DNA of 64,000 nt from Dermatemys mawii (Eukaryota; Chordata; Testudines; Dermatemydidae): contig ML677330.1 of NCBI GenBank assembly GCA_007922305.1, forward strand, positions 1,825,109-1,889,108. The letters are read 5' to 3'. This document shows, in pieces, positions 49,501 through 58,300 of the stretch. Below the pieces are notes generated by a model. That model saw only the letters and a program-made list of their open reading frames with translations. It was not told the origin of the DNA and searched no databases. The position numbers and the translations under genes are program-made. Numbering within the stretch: position 1 is the first letter of the stretch; every line of letters begins with the position of its first letter.

Positions 49501-52500
49501 AGTCATTCCCCTGCTCCCACGTGCTGTCCATCTCCTCCATACATGCCACATCCACATAAACTGAGTGCAGTGGAGAATCCCTCCAGTCCTACACACAATT
49601 TTTTTCTGAGCACCCAACGATCAACATTTTATAAAAAACAAGTATTAGCCAAAATATTTACAGAACTGATGAGTGATTCCTGTGGACCACTCAAGTTACA
49701 AAAAGCTAAGCATGTTATACTAACATTTTAAGACATGTATTAGTATTCCTACACAGCGTTTGTCCCAAACATTAGCCATAAAAATATTTAAAATAAATAG
49801 CAGGCAGCAATCAGCATAGTATAAGCAGTTTCACATTATATTTTAAACTAATATATATTAGCACTGGTATAACAATATTTTGCATGTTTATAGTACCTTT
49901 TATCCTGAATGAGCCCAAAAGCCTTTACAAACTATGGCCTCAATCCTGCAAACAAGTAAACCACTGGCACCACTCACACACACAGAGTTCCTTACATGTA
50001 TAAGAGTATTAGCAAGATGAGCACAAACTAGTTTTTACTCATGATAATTATTACCTGAATAAAGGTTTGCAGGTTCAGGCCTCTGCAGCGGAACACAATC
50101 ACTAAACCCAACATTACACAATGGTATTTAATTACAACTATGAAGAAGAGGTTTCCACATTGTGGTGTATGGACTCACTAGTGGCTGTCTATGGAAAGCT
50201 GGCTGGTTACATGGTGCTAGCTCTCTCATTGTATTAAAAGATGGCTAAAAGTATATAAATACATGGAAAAATAATATCAGGAAAGAAAGCAATAACTAGA
50301 GCATTCCCGGTGATATTATGCAATTGCTAAGTGGGGCCAGCAGATGGGACACAAGATTAGGAATGGGAAAGAAAGTGCAAGGTGATCTGTGAGGTTGCAA
50401 ATAGGATGGGTGGGTGATCCAGAGGACCCTCTCTCTATAATGTGGTCTAGCCTAAAAGCAAGTTAGGGAACCGCAGCAATAGGCAGGCTATAATTATGCA
50501 AAACTGAGTTTGATCAGAGTGCCAGTTCTAACACCCTTACCACTACTCCTGTAGTGATACATGCCATGGCATCGTTAGAGGCCACAGGGCTGATTCTACT
50601 CTGAGTTACTCCAATGTGAATCAGGAATAACTGCACTGAAGTCTGTGGCGTTACATCTACATAAAGACACTTTGAGAGAAGAGTTAGGCCCCATCGAGTT
50701 CAGGGCCTCAGTTGAGCATATCATCTGGAACACAGCTCTTCTAACAACTCACTCTCCCCTGTCACCATGCAGGATAGCGATTTAGAGGGAAAAGTCCTTT
50801 CTACTGAGCCACAAACACCACATCCTGCAATACTTCCTTGGAGCATTCCATTGAAGTACTCATAAAACCTGCCTCCTACTTAGTTTGGGACACGATGTGA
50901 GATCAGTGTCTGAGATGGCATGATTGTGTTTGCAGTAATAGATGGTGCAATGGTACACCAAGTAAATTGACAAGGGAAATCTCATCTTAAATACAGGTAT
51001 TCTTTAAAAAGCCTTAACAATAAACAACACTTAAGTTTTTATGGCAGTTGAACATTTCATTGACCATGCACATTTATAGGAAGGATTTCATCAATATTTA
51101 CTTAGCTCTTTTAATCTGGAGATACCAAAGTACAGTATTTTATGAAGAGGAGTAACTCTTATTATCTCCCCTTACAGATTACAAAGATAGAATAAGTGAT
51201 CACACATCAAGCCAGCAGCAAAATCAGTATTAGAATCCAGATCTGCTGACCAGAATCCTATCCACTATACTAAGATGCTTCCCTTTTAAATAAAATATTT
51301 AGACATGTTTTAATAAGGAATCCAATGGCCTTATGAGCTTACCTAATATGACTCTCTGTGCTGCTGGATCTGTGTTCCTGGACTGTGTAGCTTCTGAGAA
51401 GGGGGGCCAAATGTCCATTAGGTCTGATGGCAAGGTGATTAGTTTATTGCTGGATATGTCCAGGTAGGTGAGGTTTCTCAGGTATCTACCAGTCTCAGAT
51501 GGAATGCTGGTCAATTTGTTGTTATGTAGATCAAGGGTTCGTAAGTTGGGCATCTCCACAAGAGACTCCCAAGGGAAACTCGACAGCAAATTCCCATCCA
51601 GACGCAATTCATGCAGTTGTTTCAAATTATAAAAGCTGCTGGCATCAATGTTAGCCACACAATTGTAGGTCACCCACAGATATTTAAGGTCCACCAAGTA
51701 GTAAAAGGCTTCAGTGGGGATTCTTCGTATGACAGTTTTTTCCACGCGAAGTTTTACTGTGTCCACAGGAACATTCACAGGGATCTCAAACATATCAGGG
51801 TCATTACACAGCACAGACCTAGCATCAAACAATAAAGAGAGATCTGTATTTCATTATCAGAGAATTGCATCCCAAATACATATTAAAGTGTTAATACCTT
51901 TTCCACCACCACTACTGCCAAAATATCAGATCAAGTGCAGTCTTCTATATTTAAAAGATAGAGACAATTAAGAGGTGGACTTTCTTTCTAAACAGAAAGT
52001 GAATATAAAATATTAATTATACTGCTGCATTAATTCCAAATAAATTTAAAAGCTGTCTTTTATCCAAGTCATTTTAGGGCCACCAATGTAATTCAAGAAC
52101 AGAAGGATTTTATTTGTATTTTTATCATTGAAACAGGAGATTCATGACTTTCCATTTTAATAAAAAGTCTATAATTCTGTGACACTTTTTCTAATTTCTC
52201 TTCAAATGTGTAGATATTAGATATTTAAGGCACTAGGGTAAATATATTTGTGGAACTTTACTTTTGAAAGTAGGTTGAAGATTACAAAAAGAAGTCAAAT
52301 TTTTCAAACTCGGTGCTTAAATTTAAAGCTTCTAAATCCACACAGGGAGTCACCTAAATATAAGTGGCCTAATTTTCAGAGGTTCTGTGGACTTTCTACT
52401 TCCATTGACTTCAGTGGTGCTTGGTTTTCTGAGAACCTCTGAAAATTAGGCCATTTCAATTTAAGTGCCTACATATGTATTTAGGAGTCTAGGCATCCAG

Positions 52501-53275
52501 GTTTAACAATTTTGACCAGAGTTAATGTCTCTCCTTTCTCTCCATACGGATGCTGATTTATGAAGAACATCTATTTTTCTTTCTGCCCACCAAAACATTG
52601 TATTAGATATAGTACAAGAATAAAACTAGCTGAAATTGTAATTCCTCAAATGAGCAACACTACAATGTTCGGTGCATCTGCTGTATAATATTTCAAAGTT
52701 GTTAAGGTTTTTCTTTATCATCATACTTTTTCTATTGTTGAACAATTAGATTTTTCTACAGAGTAAAGGAAATGTTTGCATTTATCTAAAACCAGGATTA
52801 CCATACCATGGATAACTGGTTTGAGAAATGGAATTTTCAAGGAAATATCAACATTTATTAAGGTAGACTGCAAATAGAAGTCTCTTTCTGTAAAAACTGA
52901 AGATTTAAAAGACATCCAGCTGCTAAGTAAAAACCAGTAAGACAAGATACTGCTACCTGTTAACATCCATGCACATTTCTTACCAAGTTAAGTGGCATAA
53001 AAATGGAGTAAACTTTCCCTTTTATAGTTCTAAAAGGTACATGAACTAAAACTATACAATCTGCACTCATCGGTGGTGTCAGAGACTGTTTTTCTAAATT
53101 TCCATTAACTTATTTTCCTATAATTAAGTTGTGTAATGACAATAAAAACAAAAAAATACCTTGTTCCGGTGCCATCACTTCTGCCATGGTAAATGCAAGT
53201 GCATTGTGAAGGACAAAAACTGTTTACCTCTTCAAAAAAGCTAATCATGATGCATAAACAAACAAACAGATACAT
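36529..53275 (-). CDS. LRIT3: LRIT3 gene, complete (4 coding exons, 654 aa)
   Basis: LRIT3 is a single-pass membrane protein of the retina. It supports TRPM1/nyctalopin localisation at photoreceptor to ON-bipolar synapses, and loss in mammals gives stationary night blindness. Exons 53275-53160, 51818-51343, 40306-40001 and 37595-36529 join in frame (116+476+306+1067 nt = 655 codons with stop). Order of domains: signal peptide ~1-18; LRRNT with CPSQCTC at 21-27; LRRs ~40-197; LRRCT with NPWFCDC at 202-208; Ig domain with cysteines 276 and 329; Pro/Thr/Lys-rich linker ~355-430; FN3 domain; transmembrane segment ~553-578; 76-residue tail ending EYFC. The human protein is of similar length. It is flanked by RRH upstream and EGF downstream, the order known in human. 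Confidence 0.96.
37783..38067. mobile_element. TIR element in LRIT3 intron 3
   Basis: Begins 'agatctggtgtacactacag' and ends 'aagtgtagacttgccct'. The ends share the 'tgtacact' / 'agtgtaga' complement used by other fold-back elements here. The middle has 'ggagagcttctcccg' and 'gagagctctctcccg', a repeated motif. It lies in the 2.4-kb intron between LRIT3 exons 3 and 4. Confidence 0.6.
40001..40306 (-). CDS. LRIT3: LRIT3 exon 3 (LRRCT and first half of Ig domain)
   Basis: 306 nt. The acceptor is tctgcttaag/GTTTGCAG and the donor is AACTATACAG/gtatttc. A second AG eight bases into the exon (GTTTGCAG) could act as an alternative acceptor but would break the frame. It encodes the LRR C-cap (NPWFCDC, later cysteines at about residues 233 and 252) and the start of the C2-type Ig domain (NVLLRCDATGYPTPQLTW). 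It leaves in phase 1. The upstream intron is long, about 11.0 kb. Confidence 0.96.
41028..41078. repeat. (GA)-rich tract
   Basis: About 50 bp of purine-only sequence (gagagagaaagaaagagaga and so on) in LRIT3 intron 2. Confidence 0.85.
42164..42816. mobile_element. LTR-like repeat bounded by TGTGAC...GTCACA
   Basis: 653 bp, GC-richer than its flanks, starting TGTGACAAAGTTCC and ending GACTCCGTCACA. The flanks CTAC (42160-42163) and CTAT (42817-42820) could be a 4-bp duplication with one change. TG...CA ends suggest an LTR; the 6-bp TGTGAC inverted ends would also fit a DNA element. Frames across it are chance frames. Confidence 0.55.
42838..42896. repeat. Palindrome around a (TA) core
   Basis: 'gtgaactgggcat' on the left pairs with 'atgcccagttcat' on the right across an AT-rich loop (tatataaaaaaatatatata). 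It directly follows the LTR-like repeat. Confidence 0.75.
43197..43365 (-). mobile_element. CR1 LINE 3' fragment
   Basis: Reverse complement of the CR1 3' end: 'gaacagccatgctgagtcag', 'accaacagtccatctagtcc', 'agtatctgtcttccaacaac', 'ttctggcaaacagaggctag', then 'ggacaccatctctgcc'. Well preserved but short. Confidence 0.9.
43905..43970. repeat. Repeat fragment ('gggaccaacatagct' type)
   Basis: 'ctctaataatctgggaccaa', 'catagctagaacgacactgc' is the end part of a repeat whose other part ('gacctgaagaagagatctgt', 'gttcaaaagcttgttgctct') is seen at 58868-58960. Confidence 0.55.
44525..44736. mobile_element. Fold-back element with ~75-bp inverted arms
   Basis: The left arm 44561-44638 ('aagtgacagagtcctgtggc' ... 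'gctaatacccacttc') pairs with the right arm 44655-44735 ('gaagtgggtattagcccaca' ... 'ggactcttttgtcactt') across a loop of about 16 bases. Upstream 'aatcagaggggtagccgtgt' and 'tagtctggaattgcag' are the usual outer sequence of this family. Related copies: 17275-17399, 60384-60546 and 63614-63690. Confidence 0.9.
45505..45700 (+). repeat. SINE-like repeat, same type as the window start
   Basis: 'ttgttatttattgttcatat', 'tgcagtagtgcccaaagact', 'gagacactgtacaaacaagc', 'acagtccctgacccacagag'. Diverged copy of the family at 1-160. Confidence 0.6.
48960..49365. repeat. Imperfect inverted repeat interrupted by a MITE
   Basis: The left part ('ctgacatacacagcagctga') and right part ('cacagctgctgtacagacat', 'accc') pair as ends. 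The 'gctagcact' / 'agctagc' text inside is repeated and partly palindromic. A 124-bp MITE sits within it. Confidence 0.55.
49025..49148 (+). mobile_element. Short MITE with 14-bp perfect TIRs, copy 2
   Basis: 124 bp between CTAGGGTGACCAGA and its exact complement TCTGGTCACCCTAG. The core reads 'tgtcccgattttatagggac', 'agtccccattttggggtctt', 'tttcttatataggctcctct'. Non-coding. A diverged reverse-oriented copy lies at 21133-21252. Confidence 0.9.
51110..51290 (-). repeat. tRNA-derived SINE in reverse orientation
   Basis: 'attagaatccagatctgctg' and 'accagaatcctatccactat' with 'actaagatgc' are the reverse complement of a tRNA-like head (A box near 51275, B box near 51235). It lies in LRIT3 intron 2 just past exon 2. 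Confidence 0.65.
51343..51818 (-). CDS. LRIT3: LRIT3 exon 2 (leucine-rich repeats)
   Basis: 476 nt. The acceptor is tttgatgctag/GTCTGTGC and the donor is ATATTAG/gtaagct. It encodes about five tandem LRRs with clear LxxLxLxxN units: LKYLWVTYN, LHELRLDGN, LRTLDLHNN and LTYLDISSN. The conserved stretch DTVKLRVEKTVIRRIPTEAF precedes them. It ends in a glycine codon split with exon 3 (ILG/LQDNPWF). Confidence 0.96.
52366..52452. repeat. 19-bp perfect inverted repeat
   Basis: GGCCTAATTTTCAGAGGTT at 52366-52384 and its exact complement at 52434-52452, separated by 49 bases, in LRIT3 intron 1. It probably belongs to the same fold-back family as 31050 and 32105. Confidence 0.9.
53160..53275 (-). CDS. 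LRIT3: LRIT3 exon 1 (start codon, signal peptide, LRRNT)
   Basis: 116 nt, from ATG at 53275-53273 to the donor GGAACAAG/gtattttt. It encodes MYLFVCLCIMISFFEEV, a hydrophobic signal sequence, then the cysteine-rich LRR N-cap NSFCPSQCTCIYHGRSDG. The pattern matches the human LRIT3 N-terminus (CPSQCTC followed by YHGR). I chose this ATG over the downstream in-frame ATG (codon 10) because it gives a full-length signal peptide. The exon ends in phase 2, matching the single base at the start of exon 2. Confidence 0.94.
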
Positions 53276-54909
53276 GACTTCCTCCCAGCAAAATGGATAT
53301 GAACAAAATCTAAAAACTTTTATTCCCAGGCACTCGTGTGCTGTGTGCTATGAATGTGAATGTAGACATCTATTTAGTAATAGCAGATTACACTGGATTA
53401 GTTGAGATCTGTAGCTACTTAACCTTCAAATGTATCCTGAAAGGGATCAGTTGAACCAGCTTGTTCTTTATTATGCCAAAGGAACATATTCTGTTAAAAT
53501 TATAGCTATCACATATCAGCACTAGCTTTCTAGTTAACTATATTGAATATAGAGTTACTAGATATATTCTGACATATCCCTTTACTTCACTGAGATGTTG
53601 TGCAGCTTAGTTAGCTAATATTTGTGAAGCACTCAGATTCTGGAAGGAAATGTACTATATAAGCATAACATGTCAAAGGGGCATATTCTAAGACTGAATA
53701 ACTGTACAGTACAGTGCAGAATGTACCTGCATTTTAATATTAAAAACATTCAAGATTGATAGCACAATGAGTTAGGTTTTACAACTTTTTTTAAACAATT
53801 TTTTCAGGCTTAACAAAAAGCTTAAATATATTTAAATAATAGTTGCATTCTGAAAAGAATATACATAACTTCATATAAAACTTAAATGTTAATAAAACAG
53901 TCAAAGAAATAAACTAATTGTTGGTGTCATCTACTAATTATCAGTTGATAGCACCATAAAATCATATGGAGTGAAATCCCCTTAGATTGTGCTTTAAAAT
54001 GTGTGTTCTTCATTCTTCCCTGAAGCATTAGAATATTTGCTTTTTAGAACAGATTAGTAGATCTCAGAACAAACTATATTCTCTCTCTTTATTTTATTGT
54101 CAATGCTTGGTAAAAAGTTCAACGTCCAGCATTCCAAAATAGTCTGTGTCACTTAAAAAAAGACACAGGAACTGGATAACAGGAAGTGAATTCAATAAGT
54201 TAAGTAGCTGTAGTTAGATTAAGCAGTTTTAGTTCAGATCTGCTTGAGTTTTGTTGATATTTTATATTACTGGTAGACAAGATATTTATTCTCCAAACAT
54301 CAGAAATACCAATATCAAGTTAACTATCACCTACATCTGAATCTTTGAAAAGATATTCATCCTTTCAGACTTAATAAACTGATTCCTGAGATAGCCAGCC
54401 CTAGGTATTCAAAAACCAGGAGTCAGGCCTCAAATATCATGAAATTATCTTAAAAATCACAAGATTTTTCTTAAAATAATAAATTTTGGGGTTTTTTTTA
54501 CTTGCCTTCTGGTTTGAACTTCTAACATGTGCTTGGGTCACATTTTCAAGATTTTCTCTGCAGTCACAAAGGTTAGACTCTTGCTATTTTAAACATGAAA
54601 GCTGAGATTCTCACATAATCACTTGACTCCAGGAGCCAGAAAAAACACCAAATATCACAAAACTTATAATACAGCTGGCAACACTGGAGTTAAATACACC
54701 TGCATTCTACAGTACTCAGAGAAGCAAGCTTTTCAGGTCAGATCAATCTATGCATTTAAGAGACAGAAGGGAATGCTGGATACAGTGCTACTGTGCCTGA
54801 TGTTTTGGGAACTGGTTTAGAGTTCAAAGGGGGAAATTACACATACCAAAAGAATTATGCATACACAATATTTATTTCTGTATCTGTAGCACAATTAAGC
54901 AGATCCTGC
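53276..54909. other. Intergenic space between RRH and LRIT3
   Basis: AT-rich DNA with a SINE tail near 53600-53670 and one interspersed repeat at 54390-54690. It should hold the LRIT3 promoter. I saw no clear TATA box or CpG-rich stretch near the LRIT3 ATG. Confidence 0.5.
54390..54690 (-). repeat. Interspersed repeat ('gttgccagct ... cagctggcaac' ends)
   Basis: Starts 'gatagccagccctaggtatt' and ends 'atacagctggcaacactgg'. The inside has 'atcacaagatttttcttaaa', 'cttctggtttgaacttctaa', 'tgcttgggtcacattttcaa' and 'acttgactccaggagccag'. It resembles a common reptilian TIR element in reverse orientation. It covers the DNA just downstream of the RRH polyadenylation candidate. Confidence 0.6.
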
Positions 54910-54915
54910 TTTATT
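54910..54915 (-). promoter_or_regulatory. RRH: Candidate RRH polyadenylation signal (AATAAA)
   Basis: AATAAA on the minus strand, about 310 bp past the RRH stop codon. It is the first canonical hexamer I noticed downstream, but no transcript evidence is available here. Confidence 0.35.
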
Positions 54916-55226
54916 CTCCCTCCCACACCATTTTATCCCACTATCCAAGAGTTACAAAACACAATGAGCATTCACGATCGCCTTTTGAGAGGAATAAGCA
55001 TATTATGCCAATGGGCCTAGTCTTCAATACTAAAATCTTGGCATTTAAAAAAAACTCTATTAAATATTATTGAGACAAAGAGAAAACAACTGGCATGTTG
55101 GAATGGATTATTATTATAGTGTGATACAAATTTAATTGCAGCCCAGGTTTGACCACTTATTTCCATTTAGTGTACAAAACCTATACTGTGGGATAAATAA
55201 AGTGGCAGTGCTTTCGAGCAGCCTCG

Positions 55227-55329
55227 TTACGTTAGCGTGCTTTGAGAGACAGTCATTGGTAAGGCGTTATTAATAGTTATCTCCTGCCGAGTTTGGCATC
55301 GAACCATTGCCAGGATTGCTCTCCGGAAC
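55227..55329 (-). CDS. RRH: RRH exon 7 (cytoplasmic tail and stop)
   Basis: 103 nt. The acceptor is cattgcag/GTTCCGGA and a TAA stop sits at 55229-55227. The first base completes the lysine codon split by intron 6, giving KFRRAILAM followed by a short tail with RCQTRQEITINNALPMTV. The exon is too short to stand out as an open frame. I placed it by splice phase and by similarity to the known peropsin tail. Confidence 0.93.
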
Positions 55330-58300
55330 CTGCAATGTGAGGAGGGAAGTAAAAATTCAGATCATTAGAGGCATAGATAAAGAAGCAAAAACAGAGATAA
55401 ATTAAGATCGAATTACTCAAAGTGCTATAGCAATAACGCTTTTTATTTTAATAAAACTTTTAGAATTCAATTATTCTCTAGTCTCTTCCTCTGCCAGTTT
55501 AAATCAAGAGAAACTCTGCTGACATCTGGCGAATTGCATGAGTGTGACACTAGCGTGAGTGGAATTTTGTTCGAGTGACCTTACAATCCATTTTTTTCAG
55601 GACAGTCCCATTTTTCAAGTGGTCTGTCTCAGAAATTTGGTTTCTTCAAACGGGTTACCAAAATATCTCATTTTATCATCATCTCCTAAGTTCGCTGTAA
55701 GCTGCATGGCTGCACAGCAGCCTATTTAGCACCACACAGGCGCTCAAGGAATCCGCCAGGGACCTGCCGTGGTCAGGAGAGGGGTGCCCCTCCCCCAGCG
55801 CCCACCTAGCCCCTTCCCTGGCCCAAACTCAGCCTGCGGCCCGGACCTGCAGGGGCCAGAGGAGGAGTGCCTATCCTGCAGCCCCAGTCCAAGAGCTCCC
55901 GTGGCAGGGAGAGGCATCTGTCCCTCCCAGCCCAGGTTCTGCTGCGAGGAGACAGAGCTGGGGAGAGTCCTCTCTCCCCACCATAGTCCTGGAGCACCCT
56001 CCTGCACCCCAGCCCTCATCTCTGGCCCCATCCCAGAGCCTGTACCTCCAGCTGGCGCCTTCACCCTCCTGCACTCCAACTCTCTGCCCTAGCCTTGAGC
56101 ACCTCATCCCCTGCCCCACTCCAGTGCCCACACCCCTGATCCAGAGCCCCTACATACCACCCTTCTGCCCCTGCCCTGAGCCCCCTCCCACACTCCAAAC
56201 CCCTCGGCCCCACCCCACCACATTAATTTTGTTACATGCACCAATATGGAGGTGATGTGTCACACATCATCTCTATATTGGTGCATGTAACAAAATTCAT
56301 TCCACACCTGAGTGTGAAAAAATAGAGGCAACACAGGGTCATCTCCTTACAAGGAGGCACTGGTGCCAGCTCTAGGACCTGATTTAACTCAGCCCTACCC
56401 TCTAGGGAGAGCACCCACAGCAGCACCACCACCTGTAGTGCTTGGTGAACACTGTTAGCCAGGCCAGCACAAGTTAGGCCCCACCAGCACAGCTGTGTGA
56501 TAAACTGTAGGGACATGAGTGGGTGAATAGAAGCATGCTAGTTGTGTAGTACATGAGGATCTAGGCAAAGGGCAGATTTAAACCAAACAGGTTTGAGAGA
56601 AGAGTCAGATCATACCAACTACTCAGCAGGAACAGTCCAGCTCTTCATATAGATTTCCCAGACCCTGCTTACAGACTGGGGAATGGGAAGGGAAGGATTC
56701 CAATGTCCCCAGCCTCTGTATACCTCTGAACCACAGGCAAAACCCTTTTGATTTTTGCTGTTTTTGTGAGACCAGGGATATGTCCCAAAATTATTATCTC
56801 AATTCAATAGGATACCTACGCTCAAAATATGGTATAGTTGTATTCTGACCAAAAAGGAGCCAGCTGTGAATTGTCGGTTTGCTCTTAAAGGTCTCAAAGC
56901 ATCTCACTATGACACTTCACAAGTCAAGCAATGATATCCATGGGAGTTATGAGTCACTAAGGCCCAGATCCGCCAAGGTATTTAGCCTCCTAACTTCAAC
57001 GGAAGCTAGGAGGCTAAGTACTTTGAGGATCTCTTGAGCTTAAGCAGCCATACGTTTTAGCCACTTTAATTAAAAGCAGACAGTCCCAGATTCAGATAGG
57101 ACTCAAATTTCACCCCAACCCCATCTCGGCAAAGGACGTTATCTGAAATTGTTTTGCAAAATATTTTTATGAGGATACAACTGAAGATATCATGAAAATG
57201 TTGTCAAATACCTTTAGAAATATATGGCGTAGTTACTACCCCCTCCCTTTATTAAAATCTGTCCAAAAGCATCCAGCTCATTATAGATAGCTCAGCACTG
57301 GTTTAACCTTTCCATCTCTTTGTTAAATATTTTGTCATATCTTACAGAAGGTCATTCTGCACAACTAGGATGCCCAGTAATCATAAAGCCAACAGAGGCT
57401 GTTAATTTACAAATGGGACACTTACTTTTTGTTTGCAATGACATAAATACAGGGGTTATAGAAGGTGGAAGATTTTGCAAATAGAGGTGCTATGATGGCC
57501 ATTGCAGGAGAAATCGTCTTTGGGTCTCCAAAGGAAGACCATAAGCATACAATGGAATATGGAGACCAAGCCACCAAAAACATCACAATCATCACAATAG
57601 ACATCTGTAAAACAAGAAAAAATGTTTGATAGATGAAATAATTTATACATGCTTACCAATATCAAAATCAAACATTATATTTATTTAAGAATTAAGACCC
57701 CCCCTCCATCACCTTTGTTACATCTACTTGATCAGACCAGTCTACGTTGATACTCTCCAGGCAGTTACTGGTAGTATACTGTTTCATTGTTCGGGAAACA
57801 TTGTAGTAACAGTAAAACATGACTGTTAAGGGCACGACAAAATTAACAGCAATTACGGCCATTGTATAAGAAACAAAGGACCTGTAAGCCAAAAAATAAA
57901 TACAAAATATTACAACTGTGCAGCCATGAAAAATGACTGAAAAATGCATTGTTCCCTTATGTTTTATTGTTAATAAAACAGAAAAAAAAATTTTGAAAAG
58001 GTAAGTACAATTTCTTCAACTTGATAAGTTTTATTAGGCTCAGTGATCCTTACACTTAGGATTCCTAACACTTTCCAATGTCAAGCATTCTTACATCCTT
58101 TTTTTATTTATTATAGACTCCTTCAGTCTCTACTTCTGAGCTGCTGTTGTCTTTTAGACATTGCATGGCATGTTCTTAGGAGAAAACATTGACCACAGGG
58201 TGAATAAAAATAAGTGAAGGTCTACATTTGAAAAGTAAAACAAAGTTTTCAAAATCTTACGCATCATTTTTACGCCAGTTTATTGTGCAGGTGGCTCCTG

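Noticed and set aside
55744..56131. Overlapping GC-rich open frames of 60-110 codons on both strands
   Set aside because: They lie in a GC-rich interspersed repeat, are open in several frames at once and have no splice or domain support.
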